A stretch of DNA of 64,000 nt from UBA4416 sp040389965. Its GTDB lineage: Bacteria > Bacteroidota > Bacteroidia > B-17B0 > Aurantibacillaceae. Every line of letters starts with the position of its first letter. The first letter of the stretch is position 1. The notes beneath the pieces are model-generated. The model was not told where the DNA came from and did not search any database. It saw only the letters and a program-made list of their open reading frames with translations. Location of the stretch: NCBI GenBank assembly GCA_040389965.1, contig JAZJZF010000001.1, positions 1 through 64,000 of the forward strand, written 5' to 3'. Below, piece after piece: positions 8,783 to 18,111 of this stretch. Made by a program: the position numbers and the translations under genes.

Positions 8783-9733
8783 ATGAAAAAAATAATTTTA
8801 ATAGTTGTATTGTTAGTATTAACTAAATCTTTTCAGGCCCAGCAGGACCCTCAATACAGCCTTTACCAGTTTAACCAGATGGCCATAAACCCGGCTTATG
8901 CAGGTTCAAAAAATGCGCTGACAGTAGTAATGGATATGCGTAAGCAATGGGTTAGTTTTCCCGGAGCACCTACAACACTAGGCGCCACCATTCATACACC
9001 GGTAATGAATAATAAACTGGGACTGGGTTTAAATTTGGTTTCTGATCAAATTGGTGCCAGAAGCACCACCGGTATTTACGGCAGCATAGCATACATTGCA
9101 AAACTAAATAACAAATTTAAATTGTCTTTTGGTTTAAGAGCCGGCTACCTCAATTACAAATTCAATTTTAATAAAGTAAATTATAAAGATGTGAATGAGA
9201 CTTCTCTTGTTGATCTTTCTAATGTGAATAAAGGAGCCCTTGATATGGACGCCGGCCTGTACCTTCGCAGCAATACATTTTATTTGGGAGTGAGTGCTAC
9301 TCACATTAACGGAGCCAGTATTTATAATAAAGATTATACTGTACTAAATAATGTTACAGGCTTAAATCAAAATGTGAGTTCTGCTTATGTTATGTCTACT
9401 CATCTTTTTGTTGTGGCAGGTAAAGCATTTGCCATTAACGATAACCTTGTATTTAGCCCGTCAGTCATGGTAAAATATGTATCTACCAAAACCACAGCCG
9501 ATCTTAACCTTAATTTTTTAATGAATAAACGTCTTTGGCTGGGAGTATTTTTAAAACAGGATTATGGTGTAGGAATGCTGGCACAGGTATATGCTACCGA
9601 AAAACTGCGGATTGGTTATGCCTATGATTCAGGCCTTGGGTCGAAACGGATTTTGGGATCATCGCATGAAATTATGATCGGGTTCGATTTTGGAAATTAT
9701 AAAACAAAAACAGTATCTCCCCGTTTCTTATAA
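8783..9733 (+). CDS. PorP/SprF family type IX secretion membrane protein
   Basis: The 316-residue outer-membrane beta-barrel has a signal peptide ending in QAQQDP and the family hallmark PQYSLYQFNQMAINPAYAGS (about 22-41), followed by RKQWVSFPGAPTT. PorP/SprF proteins associate with the T9SS; SprF-like members are needed for secretion or anchoring of cargo with type B (CHU_C) domains. The gene sits between a CHU_C cargo gene and an OmpA-domain protein, the classic cargo-SprF-OmpA arrangement. The three genes are closely spaced (27 and 20 bases) and probably form one operon. Confidence 0.95.
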   Translation: MKKIILIVVLLVLTKSFQAQQDPQYSLYQFNQMAINPAYAGSKNALTVVMDMRKQWVSFPGAPTTLGATIHTPVMNNKLGLGLNLVSDQIGARSTTGIYGSIAYIAKLNNKFKLSFGLRAGYLNYKFNFNKVNYKDVNETSLVDLSNVNKGALDMDAGLYLRSNTFYLGVSATHINGASIYNKDYTVLNNVTGLNQNVSSAYVMSTHLFVVAGKAFAINDNLVFSPSVMVKYVSTKTTADLNLNFLMNKRLWLGVFLKQDYGVGMLAQVYATEKLRIGYAYDSGLGSKRILGSSHEIMIGFDFGNYKTKTVSPRFL

Positions 9734-9753
9734 AAGAAAAGGTAAACACACAC

Positions 9754-12426
9754 ATGCTTCACCAGCGCACATATCTAGGTATATTACTTCTTCTGATGAT
9801 GTCGGTAGGAATGGTGGCGCAAAAAAGCAAAGCAGATAAACTGTATGCGAAAGCGGAGTATTTCAGGGCTATTCCAAAATATAGAAAAGCTATAAAAAGC
9901 AATGACCAAACCGCCAGGAAAGAAAGCCTTATAAATCTGGCAGACTGCTACCGCATTTTAAATGATTATTCTAAGGCTGCTGAACATTACAAGGCAGCTA
10001 TCGCTATTGGGAATGTATCTGCTGAAACCTATTATAATTACGGAACGGTTTTAAAAAGTATCAATCAGTACCAGGAAGCGCTGGCTAATTTTAAAATATA
10101 CATACAAACACATCCGGGCGATAAAAAAGCTGCCAATGCAGTTAAATCGTGTCTCGAAATTAATTATCTGCAAAGCAAACCGCAGGAGTATGCCTTAAAA
10201 AATATTCAAAGCATCAATACCAAGGGTTCCGAGTTTTGCCCTTATTACATGAATGAGGAGCTGATTTATACCGGCGAAAAACAATCTGATTTTGTAGAGT
10301 ATACAACTAATGATGTTAATGGACAGCCTTACCTGAGCGTATTATCGGCGATGAAGAACAATGAAGCATTTGGTAAGTCGAAATCTTTTTCTAAAAAAAT
10401 AAATACGAGTTACCATGATGGGCCGGCCTCTTTTTCCGGCGACGGAAAAACGATCTATCTCACACGTGTTACCTATATCAGCAAACCGAAAAAAAGTTTC
10501 GTGAATTATGCCAAGTTATATACTCTTGTGCAAAACGGCAAAGAGTGGAGTAAAGCAATTTCTTTTCCATATAATTCAGATGAGTATTCCTGCGCGCATG
10601 CCAGTGTGAGTGCTGATGGAAGTACGCTATTCTTTGCTTCTGATATGCCCGGTGGATTTGGCGGTAAAGATATATGGATGTGTAAAAAAAATGGCAATAC
10701 CTGGGATAAGCCCGTTAACCTTGGAGCAGATATAAATACAGGAGGAGACGAAATGTTTCCTTATATCAGGCAAGACGGGACATTGTTTTTTTCTTCGAAT
10801 GGTTTACCCGGTTTTGGTGGCTTAGATGTATTCAGCGCTAAAAACAATAATGGCATATGGCTATTGAAACGAAACGAAGGACTGAGTCTGAACAGCAACG
10901 CCGATGATTTTGGAGTGACGTTCATAACTGATCGTACGGGTTATGTTTCTTCTAACAGAGAAGGTGGTAGCGGAAAGGATGATATTTACGGGTTTACTTA
11001 TACCAGGAAATATATTAGCGTAGAGGGAACTGTTTTATTAACTAAAAATATAAATGATCCTGCACAAAACGCAAAAGTGTTTTTATTGGATTCAGATTTA
11101 AGTAAGATCGACTCTACCAGAACAGACGAAAAAGGCTATTTTGGTTTCAATGATCTGGCAGACAGAGTGTATATGGCGCAGGTAGAAGACGAGAATGTGA
11201 TCTTCAAAAATAAATCGAGGTATTATTTGGCCAATAAAAATGGCGAACTGGCAAGGGTAACACACAAGGAGAGTAATGGGATGAAATTTGTGTTCAGGAA
11301 CCTGCCTGTTGATGTAAGTGGTATAAGTGATCTGTATGGTGATGAGGATGGAGACCTTAATCTTGCCGGAAATATTTTATTTGGGTCAGATCCAGCGCAA
11401 CCTGTGTCTAACAAAAAAATAACCATTACCAATAAATTTAATGACATCATAGAACAAACTACCACAAACGAATTGGGAACTTTTGCCTTCAGGAATCTAA
11501 TTATTGGGCAGGATTATACCTTAACCGTGGAAGGAGGTAATTTCCCTGAAGGAACTAAAATTACCCTGACAGGTAAAAATGGTAAAGAAGTAAAAGCATT
11601 AAGAGCAAACGGAAAAGGAAAATTCGCATTTTCGCTACTGGCTGTTGATAAAACAGCATTGGACGAGCTCAGCGTTGAAGATAAAGAATTGTCTATGACC
11701 TTAAAAGGATTTATCTATGATCAGAATAAAAAACCTTTGGCCAATACAAAGCTCAGCGTATTTGACAAAGACCAGGTAATACGTAATTGCATTACCGACG
11801 AAAAAGGTGGCTTTGAATTTAAAAACCTTACAGCTGATAAAGATTATCTGTTTAGCCTTGATGCGGATGATAAACTCAATTATGTCTCTAAAATATACAT
11901 TGCCGATTCAAAAGGAAGATTGTATAAAGAAATTACAAAAGATAAAAACAATAAGTTCCAATATCGCTTATTGGAAGTAGATAAAAGTGCTTTAGGAGAA
12001 TTTTCGGTGGACGATCCATGGCTCGAAGTACTTAAAATGAGGAATAGCGGGAATAACGCGGCTATTACCATTATTGAGAATGTGACGTATGTTTCGGGTG
12101 ATTATAAAATTGACGAAGCAGGGCAATATATTTTGGATAAAGTAATTTCGGTTTTAAAATCAGATAAAAATTTAATAATAGAATTAAGTTCTCATACCGA
12201 TTCGCGTGGTTCTGATTCTTATAACTTGATCTTATCGCAAAAACGGGCAAAAGCCGCTGTGGATTATCTGATAGCAAACGGGATTACTAAAAACCGTTTG
12301 AAAGCCATTGGTTATGGCGAAACAAAACTGTTGAATAAATGTGATAATAACGCCAATTGCAGCGATGAGGAGCATGCGATCAATAGAAGAACAGAATTTA
12401 AGATACAGGGTATTCAAAAACTCTGA
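9754..12426 (+). CDS. TPR-PD40-OmpA envelope protein
   Basis: This 890-residue protein has a signal peptide, then TPR-like helices (about 25-145), then a PD40/WD40-like beta-propeller (about 150-430; GKTIYLTR, GSTLFFASDMPGG, GTLFFSSNGLPGFGG). Next come several carboxypeptidase-regulatory-like beta domains (about 440-750). It ends with an OmpA domain (SSHTDSRGSDSYNLILSQ, NRRTEFKI) that binds peptidoglycan. This architecture resembles PorE and other T9SS-associated OmpA proteins that link the outer-membrane machinery to the cell wall. Position right after porP/sprF suggests it belongs to the same surface complex as the CHU_C protein upstream. Confidence 0.9.
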   Translation: MLHQRTYLGILLLLMMSVGMVAQKSKADKLYAKAEYFRAIPKYRKAIKSNDQTARKESLINLADCYRILNDYSKAAEHYKAAIAIGNVSAETYYNYGTVLKSINQYQEALANFKIYIQTHPGDKKAANAVKSCLEINYLQSKPQEYALKNIQSINTKGSEFCPYYMNEELIYTGEKQSDFVEYTTNDVNGQPYLSVLSAMKNNEAFGKSKSFSKKINTSYHDGPASFSGDGKTIYLTRVTYISKPKKSFVNYAKLYTLVQNGKEWSKAISFPYNSDEYSCAHASVSADGSTLFFASDMPGGFGGKDIWMCKKNGNTWDKPVNLGADINTGGDEMFPYIRQDGTLFFSSNGLPGFGGLDVFSAKNNNGIWLLKRNEGLSLNSNADDFGVTFITDRTGYVSSNREGGSGKDDIYGFTYTRKYISVEGTVLLTKNINDPAQNAKVFLLDSDLSKIDSTRTDEKGYFGFNDLADRVYMAQVEDENVIFKNKSRYYLANKNGELARVTHKESNGMKFVFRNLPVDVSGISDLYGDEDGDLNLAGNILFGSDPAQPVSNKKITITNKFNDIIEQTTTNELGTFAFRNLIIGQDYTLTVEGGNFPEGTKITLTGKNGKEVKALRANGKGKFAFSLLAVDKTALDELSVEDKELSMTLKGFIYDQNKKPLANTKLSVFDKDQVIRNCITDEKGGFEFKNLTADKDYLFSLDADDKLNYVSKIYIADSKGRLYKEITKDKNNKFQYRLLEVDKSALGEFSVDDPWLEVLKMRNSGNNAAITIIENVTYVSGDYKIDEAGQYILDKVISVLKSDKNLIIELSSHTDSRGSDSYNLILSQKRAKAAVDYLIANGITKNRLKAIGYGETKLLNKCDNNANCSDEEHAINRRTEFKIQGIQKL

Positions 12427-12507
12427 TAAAAAATGTATATTATTATACATTCCTGCTTCTGCCTTTCCCAAAAAATTAAGATATTAATGCTTTAAATACA
12501 GGACAGT

Positions 12508-13689
12508 ATGAACTATATTTTATTTGACGATTATTCGCGGTTTAATTTATTGCCCCTTACCTATACAAAACCTGTGTGCGAGCTTAGGATAGGAATATTA
12601 ACCATAAGAGAAAAATGGGAAAAATATTTGGGTACTAGTATGAGTTTTCATACTCAGGCATATTTAAGCAACAGGTTTCCAAAAAAAGAAGCCGGCGATA
12701 ATCTGTTTATTAACGGAAAAGTTTCACCTACTCCCGCTTTACTGGCCTTAATAAAAGGGTTAGAGACTGGGGCCTGCATAAAACGCGGGAATGATCTGTT
12801 GGCTTACAGAACCGACAATGCGCATCATTTTGATGCGGAGGCATTGCTTTTAAAAGCTGAGGAAAAAGAAATAGAATATATTTCTGTAAAAGATGTGTGG
12901 GATATTTTTTCTAAAAATGGTGCCGCCATAAAACAGGATTTTGAATTAATCACAAAAGGCAGATCGACTCAACCACTTTCATCTTCCAACACCGTTATAG
13001 GAAATAAAGATCTGGTGTTTTTAGAAGAAGGAGCAATAGTGGAAGCTGCTATCATAAACACAAATGCGGGCCCTGTGTATATTGGCAAAGATGCTGAGGT
13101 AATGGAGGGCTCTGTGATCAGAGGTCCTTTTAGTTTAGGAGAGCATTCGGTTTTGAAGTTAAGCACTAAAATTTATGGGCCAACAACCATAGGCCCTCAC
13201 AGTAAGGCAGGAGGGGAGATTAGTAATTCGGTAATTATTGGCTATAGTAATAAAGGGCATGATGGATTCCTGGGAAATAGCGTTATTGGTGAGTGGTGCA
13301 ACTTAGGAGCAGATACCAATAACAGCAATCTCAAAAATAATTATGCCAATGTAAAATTGTTCAATTATAAAAAAGAACAAATGATTGATACCGGTTTGCA
13401 GTTCTGTGGCTTAATAATGGGCGATCATAGCAAATGTGGTATTAACACTATGTTTAACACAGGAACGGTTGTAGGAGTGGGAGCAAACATATTTGGAGGA
13501 GGATTTCCTCCTACTCATATTCCTTCCTTTATTTGGGGTGGAGCAGAAGGTATGGAAACTTATAAACTGGATAAAATGCTGGAAACCGCTAACCGCGTGT
13601 ATGCCAGAAGAGGCTTATCTGTTACAAATGAAGAAGAAGCTATTTTGAACGAGGTCTTTAAACAAACAGAAAAATACAGGAAGGCTTAA
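12508..13689 (+). CDS. GlmU-like sugar nucleotidyltransferase / left-handed beta-helix protein
   Basis: The 393-residue protein starts with a degenerate nucleotidyltransferase-like domain (MNYILFDDYSRFNLLPLTYT, then CELRIGILTIREKW). It continues into a left-handed beta-helix of hexapeptide repeats (about 165-345; IGKDAEVMEGSVIRGPF, ISNSVIIGYSNKGHDGFLGNS). It matches the Bacteroidota GlmU-family protein that is distinct from the bifunctional GlmU of other bacteria. It is predicted to handle sugar-1-phosphate activation or acetylation for envelope sugars, but the substrate is not visible. It is followed by a MITE-like palindrome rather than a simple terminator. Confidence 0.85.
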   Translation: MNYILFDDYSRFNLLPLTYTKPVCELRIGILTIREKWEKYLGTSMSFHTQAYLSNRFPKKEAGDNLFINGKVSPTPALLALIKGLETGACIKRGNDLLAYRTDNAHHFDAEALLLKAEEKEIEYISVKDVWDIFSKNGAAIKQDFELITKGRSTQPLSSSNTVIGNKDLVFLEEGAIVEAAIINTNAGPVYIGKDAEVMEGSVIRGPFSLGEHSVLKLSTKIYGPTTIGPHSKAGGEISNSVIIGYSNKGHDGFLGNSVIGEWCNLGADTNNSNLKNNYANVKLFNYKKEQMIDTGLQFCGLIMGDHSKCGINTMFNTGTVVGVGANIFGGGFPPTHIPSFIWGGAEGMETYKLDKMLETANRVYARRGLSVTNEEEAILNEVFKQTEKYRKA

Positions 13690-13711
13690 GCAGAAGAAGT
13701 TTGGTTTTTAT

Positions 13712-13844
13712 AAAGACTGTCTTAAAATTAATTTTACAGTCATTCTGAACTTGATTCAGAATCTCACAAAAGTAAAATTAACCATGTTAGAGGAGATCCC
13801 GAATCGAGTTCGGGATGACGGATAGAACTTTTAAGACAGCCTTT
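13712..13844. repeat. 133-bp MITE-like palindromic element
   Basis: Terminal inverted repeats of 16 bases match at 15 positions: AAAGACTGTCTTAAAA (13712-13727) and the reverse complement of 13829-13844, AAAGGCTGTCTTAAAA. Inside are two small hairpins, ATTCTGAA/TTCAGAAT and ATCCCGAA/TTCGGGAT. These hairpin segments are inverted copies of each other (27 bases, 5 differences, all transitions), so the whole element is one long imperfect palindrome. It contains no ORF. The inner motif resembles repeats scattered in many Bacteroidota genomes. It separates convergent genes and could also act as a bidirectional terminator. Confidence 0.75.
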
Positions 13845-13847
13845 GTT

Positions 13848-14300
13848 CTATTGATTATAAGCTGCTTCCAGATCTTTGATAATGATCTTGTTCATTTGCA
13901 GCATAGCCTGCATCACTCTTTGTGCTTTTGCAGCATCTTTATCACCCATTAGTTTTCCTAAAGCACTCGGAATGATTTGCCATGATAAGCCGTATTTATC
14001 TTGCAACCAACCACATCTGTCGGGCCTTCCGCCATCAGCAGTTAATTTATTCCAAAGCTCATCTACCTCTTCCTGTGTTTCGCAATTTACAAATAATGAA
14101 ATGGCAGGTGTAAATTGAAACTGGGGTCCGCCATTCAATACATGGAACTCTTGCCCCTGGATAGTGAAGGTGCCGCCGAACACCTTGTCTCCCATGCGGT
14201 TTACACTAACTACTTTGGAGTCTTTAAAAACAGAAGTATAGAAATTCATAGCCTCTTCGGCCTGGTCGTTGAACCATAAAAACGGTGTGATTTTTTGCAT
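13848..14300 (-). CDS. VOC family protein (PhnB-like)
   Basis: The 150-residue protein has the PhnB/glyoxalase-like signature MQKITPFLWFNDQAEEAMNF at its start, then SVNRMGDKVFGGTFTIQGQEF, and RCGWLQDKYGLSWQIIP near 98-114. These vicinal-oxygen-chelate fold proteins are often annotated as 3-demethylubiquinone methyltransferase-like, but the real substrate of most is unknown. Length and motifs are typical. It lies convergent to the GlmU-like gene with the 133-bp palindrome between them. A consensus -7 element precedes the ATG. Confidence 0.9.
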   Translation of the reverse strand: MQKITPFLWFNDQAEEAMNFYTSVFKDSKVVSVNRMGDKVFGGTFTIQGQEFHVLNGGPQFQFTPAISLFVNCETQEEVDELWNKLTADGGRPDRCGWLQDKYGLSWQIIPSALGKLMGDKDAAKAQRVMQAMLQMNKIIIKDLEAAYNQ

Positions 14301-14329
14301 GATGATAGGTTTTAATTGTTTAATGATAA

Positions 14330-14337
14330 CAAAGATA
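14330..14337 (-). promoter_or_regulatory. candidate -7 promoter element for the VOC gene
   Basis: Read on the minus strand, TATCTTTG matches TAnnTTTG exactly and lies 29 bases before the ATG at 14298-14300. Confidence 0.5.
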
Positions 14338-14389
14338 GGACGACTAAATTTACGTCATAATGTGTGAAAACGACAATATCAAGCGTTAA

Positions 14390-15307
14390 TTACGACAGGA
14401 GTACTTGTTTTAATTTAGTATAAAAATCAACTTTATTTAAAGTATCCGGTAATCCCGAAACTTGGCCATCGCCAAGTTCAATGATTACAAATTCACCGTT
14501 TTCTTTTCGGGCTATGTCCATACTAAAAAACTGACTTTCTACTGTTTTTGCTACGGCTTCAAAGGCTTTTACATCGGGTCTTTCAGGCTTATACGATCCT
14601 TCGTCCCAATAATCATAAATGCCGATTAATTGATTTTTGAAAAAGAATAAGCGGTATTCTTCTGTTAAAGGCATGCCGCTCTTTGAATGCAGAGTCAGTG
14701 CATTCAGTTTAATAAATTCCCTGATGACAATACCCTCATTTAGAGATTTACCACGTAATGAAATTAAATTCAAAATGGTTTGTTTCAAATTTCCTTTATC
14801 TGAAGCATTTTTCACAAAGCAGGCGGTTTCCCAGTCGTGCTTTTCGGATTTCACATAATCCTTAAGGATCACTGCTTCATTTCCGAAAATTTCCGATCGC
14901 TCTATCAAAAGATCAATACTGCTATCGCTTTCCAGTTTTTGAAAAATAGTTTTTGGCGTATGTGACGAAATATATTTTAAACTGTCCGGCAAATAATGGC
15001 AATTCCTATATTCTCCGGGAGTATTGATAAGCCTGTAGTCTTTAGCTAACAAGGCAGTATATAAGGTTGAATATTCTGAAGGCCTGAGCATCCAACCTCT
15101 GTATATAATAGATTGTAAATTGTCTAAAGGTTTGATCTTTTTAGTAGCAGCATCGCTTCTTTCTGTATTTAAGAAGTTATCATAATTGAACAAAAGTACC
15201 GACATCCCATTTTGTTTGGCAGCCAAGTACTCATCCTCAAAGTCGGGATCAACCTTATTCGGTTCAAAAGGACTTTCGCAAAAAAGAATATGATACAGTA
15301 ATGACAA
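14390..15307 (-). CDS. ATP-grasp domain protein (R2K-like)
   Basis: The 305-residue protein uses a TTG start (15305-15307); an in-frame stop lies a few codons upstream and no earlier ATG exists. Visible ATP-grasp elements are AVILKDYVKSEKHDWETACF (about 164-183), EGIVIREFI and the metal-binding end ENGEFVIIELGDGQVSGLPD. The RGWM and LKDYVKS blocks recall the R2K clade of ATP-grasp ligases, predicted to form amide bonds on peptides or proteins. That clade assignment is my inference. No peptide substrate gene is recognisable beside it; it precedes the efflux operon on the same strand but is separate from it. Confidence 0.75.
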   Translation of the reverse strand: MSLLYHILFCESPFEPNKVDPDFEDEYLAAKQNGMSVLLFNYDNFLNTERSDAATKKIKPLDNLQSIIYRGWMLRPSEYSTLYTALLAKDYRLINTPGEYRNCHYLPDSLKYISSHTPKTIFQKLESDSSIDLLIERSEIFGNEAVILKDYVKSEKHDWETACFVKNASDKGNLKQTILNLISLRGKSLNEGIVIREFIKLNALTLHSKSGMPLTEEYRLFFFKNQLIGIYDYWDEGSYKPERPDVKAFEAVAKTVESQFFSMDIARKENGEFVIIELGDGQVSGLPDTLNKVDFYTKLKQVLLS

Positions 15308-15355
15308 AAGATGATGAATGAATTATAAATCAAAAATAATCTTTTTCTGTAGAAT

Positions 15356-16936
15356 CTAGTGATCGGCGATTGCTTTTGTTTTCTCTCCTTTTTTATAACG
15401 GATCATTAATACTACCGGTATACAAACAAGAATAATCACACCAACCATAAAGAAACCATGTGTATAGCTTACGAGTGATTGCTGTTTAAATAACGACCCT
15501 TCCAGCATACGGTAAGCAAGAGATTGCGCCTCATCTAAAGAAAACCCCGTATTTAAAAAGTTTTGTGTCAGTAAATTTATTCTATCCGAACTAACCGTAT
15601 CATATGTATTAATGTAACCGATCATATTTGCTCTTGCCTGTGAATTAAGATGTACGACATACACATTAATTAAAGCAATACCTACGGCACCTCCCAGTTG
15701 ACGGATCATATTAGCCAAACCAATAGCCTGTACCATGTCTTTTCCTTTTAAACCACCTACAGCAAGCGCTAAAATAGGCGACATCATAAAAGCCATACCA
15801 AATCCACGTAATACAAATGGAAAATAAAAATTACTTTCATTTGAATCAGGCCCGGCGAAACCCAGTAACATCAGGAAGCCAAACGTTAGTAAAATACCTA
15901 TAATAATAATTGTTTTTGGATTAGCTCCTTTGCCTAATAAATTACCTACCAAAGGCATAGCCACAGCGGAACATAGGGCACCGGGTATCATAAATACTCC
16001 CGTTTGCGTGGCTGTCCAGCCCAGAGTGATTTGTGCAAACAAAGGGAAAATGAACACCGTACCAAAGAGCATAAGCCCCAACATAAAATTCATGACACTA
16101 CCCATTACTAAATTGTAGTTCTTATACAACTTAATATTAACGGCAGGATAATCAATGCTTAGCTCGCGGTAAATAAAAGCAATTAAACCAAAGGCTGATA
16201 TAATCGACATTACTACAATTTCATCACTTTCAAACCAGTCTTTAGAGGTTCCTTCTTCCAATACATATTGCAGGGAGCCTATGGCCATGACGAGAAAGAG
16301 AATACCCCACCAGTCAATCTTCTTGGGCTTCACTGCCCCGGGTCTATCGGTAATGTAAGTCCATGATAAAAAGCCGGCAATAATTCCGATAGGAATATTC
16401 ACAAAGAAGATCCAGTGCCACGAAAAGTTATCGGTAATGTACCCGCCAATGGTAGGGCCAAAGGTAGGCCCCATAATAATGCCCATCCCAAAAATAGCAT
16501 TAGCCGTACTTATTTTTTCAGGAGGAAATGCGCCTACAATAATCGTTTGTGCTGTAGATAATAATCCGCCACCGCCAAGGCCTTGTATAAAGCGCCAGAA
16601 TACCAATGTCCATAAGCTGTCAGATAAACCGCACATCAAGGATGCTATTGTGAAAATAATAACGGATGCTGTGAAATAATTTTTTCGGCCAAACAGATCC
16701 GACAATAAACTCGTTAAAGGAATAATAATAACGTTTGAAATAGCGTAGGCTGTAACTACCCATGCAATTTCTGTGGTGGTGGCGCCAATGCTACCGCTGA
16801 TCTCCCTTAAGGAAACGTTTACAATAGTAGTATCGATCAATTCCAGTACAGCACAGCTAATAGCTGTGATGATTGTGATCCATTTGGTAAAACCGGTTGG
16901 ATACGTCATTACTGGTGCGGCAAGAGTCTGATTCAC
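15356..16936 (-). CDS. DHA2-family multidrug efflux permease (EmrB-like MFS)
   Basis: The 526-residue inner-membrane protein has about 14 hydrophobic segments, as in the DHA2 family. Characteristic motifs are LDSTIVNV-like LIDTTIVNVSLREISGS near residue 37, the motif-A loop DLFGRKNYF and GMGIIMGPTFGPTIGGYI (motif C). It pumps drugs or toxic compounds using the proton gradient and works with a HlyD adaptor and a TolC channel, both encoded just upstream in the same operon. It starts 10 bases after the adaptor gene ends. The substrate cannot be read from the sequence. Confidence 0.95.
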   Translation of the reverse strand: MNQTLAAPVMTYPTGFTKWITIITAISCAVLELIDTTIVNVSLREISGSIGATTTEIAWVVTAYAISNVIIIPLTSLLSDLFGRKNYFTASVIIFTIASLMCGLSDSLWTLVFWRFIQGLGGGGLLSTAQTIIVGAFPPEKISTANAIFGMGIIMGPTFGPTIGGYITDNFSWHWIFFVNIPIGIIAGFLSWTYITDRPGAVKPKKIDWWGILFLVMAIGSLQYVLEEGTSKDWFESDEIVVMSIISAFGLIAFIYRELSIDYPAVNIKLYKNYNLVMGSVMNFMLGLMLFGTVFIFPLFAQITLGWTATQTGVFMIPGALCSAVAMPLVGNLLGKGANPKTIIIIGILLTFGFLMLLGFAGPDSNESNFYFPFVLRGFGMAFMMSPILALAVGGLKGKDMVQAIGLANMIRQLGGAVGIALINVYVVHLNSQARANMIGYINTYDTVSSDRINLLTQNFLNTGFSLDEAQSLAYRMLEGSLFKQQSLVSYTHGFFMVGVIILVCIPVVLMIRYKKGEKTKAIADH

Positions 16937-16946
16937 TGACGTTTTT

Positions 16947-18080
16947 TTATTTTGTTTTTACATCTACAACAACACTTAAACCTGGTATGATAAGCCCTGT
17001 CATTTCCTGAGGAAATTCAGTAATGGTGATTTTTACAGGAACACGTTGTGTTATCTTCACGAAATTTCCACTTGAGTTATCGGGAGGTAATAACGAAAAT
17101 TTAGCTCCCGTTGCTCCACCAAAACTTTCGAGTTTCCCTTTAATGTGCGCTTTAGGGAAAGCATCTACTTTAAGATCCACTTCCTGTCCAGGTTTCATTT
17201 CTTCGATTTGTGTTTCTTTAAAATTTGCTGTTACATATAAATGTCTGAAATCAACAGCCGAACATAAAGGAGCTCCAATTTGCATATACTGTCCTACTTC
17301 AACCGATTTTTTAGAAATGATTCCATCAAACGGAGCAACAATAATGGTATTATCTAACTGTGTTTTTGCTAAAACTAATTCCGCTTCACGTTGCTTAACC
17401 AAAGCAGTGGAAAGTGCAATCTGCGATTTTTGTCCTTCGGCCTGCGACTGAGCGCCTGTAGCTTGTGCAGAAGATGCTTCGTATTGTTTTTTTAGCATTT
17501 CGTATTGTGCACGTGCTGTTTCGTATTCTGCTTTAGCGGATTCGTATTGTTGTTGTGTAGTAGCACCGTCTTTCAACATTTTTTCAATCCTGGCGATGTC
17601 TTTTTCATCTTTATTTAAGCGAGCCTGCGCCGAAGCAATGTTTTCTTTTGCAGCCTGGCTTGTTAATACCGAAGCATTTGCATTTAAGCTTGCGGTAGTT
17701 TCACCGGCTTTCGATAATTCCAGTTGAGCTTTAGCACTTTCTAAAGATGCTTCTGCTTGTGCTAGTTTGGCGATGTAGTCGTTTCTGTCTATCACAACTA
17801 AAGTATCGCCTTTTTTTACCTGTTGGTTATCGGTAAATTTAATGTCGGTAACAAAACCCGAAACAATAGATCTTACAGGCGTTATAATGGCATCAATTTG
17901 TGCATTATCGGTTGTTTCGTGGCCTAATGATGAAGCCCAGGTTATAAGTATAATAGCAAGAATTGCCACGCTGATACCACCAAGTATAACCATTCTTTTT
18001 TTCTTTTTCTTACCTTTTTTTCCTTTGTTTGCAGGATCGTTTTGTGCGTCGGTTGTAGTGTTTGCTGTATTGTTTTCCAT
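16947..18080 (-). CDS. HlyD/EmrA-type membrane fusion protein
   Basis: This 377-residue adaptor has a basic N-terminus (about 18-30, GKKGKKKKKR), a single membrane anchor (about 31-50), then a lipoyl/barrel-sandwich half (ETTDNAQIDAIITPVRSIVS). A long alpha-hairpin (about 95-240) is rich in Ala, Gln, Glu and Lys. The second lipoyl half contains APFDGIISKKSVEVGQYMQI. It bridges the MFS permease and the outer-membrane TolC channel across the periplasm. It lies between tolC and the permease gene, 31 bases after tolC. Confidence 0.94.
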   Translation of the reverse strand: MENNTANTTTDAQNDPANKGKKGKKKKKRMVILGGISVAILAIILITWASSLGHETTDNAQIDAIITPVRSIVSGFVTDIKFTDNQQVKKGDTLVVIDRNDYIAKLAQAEASLESAKAQLELSKAGETTASLNANASVLTSQAAKENIASAQARLNKDEKDIARIEKMLKDGATTQQQYESAKAEYETARAQYEMLKKQYEASSAQATGAQSQAEGQKSQIALSTALVKQREAELVLAKTQLDNTIIVAPFDGIISKKSVEVGQYMQIGAPLCSAVDFRHLYVTANFKETQIEEMKPGQEVDLKVDAFPKAHIKGKLESFGGATGAKFSLLPPDNSSGNFVKITQRVPVKITITEFPQEMTGLIIPGLSVVVDVKTK

Positions 18081-18111
18081 AATATGTGTTGTTCAATGAT
18101 CAGTTTAAATT

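Noticed and set aside
12430..12450. AATGTATA/TATACATT hairpin after the OmpA/PD40 gene as a terminator
   Set aside because: The stem is all A/T-rich with no T-run following it, so termination is not supported.
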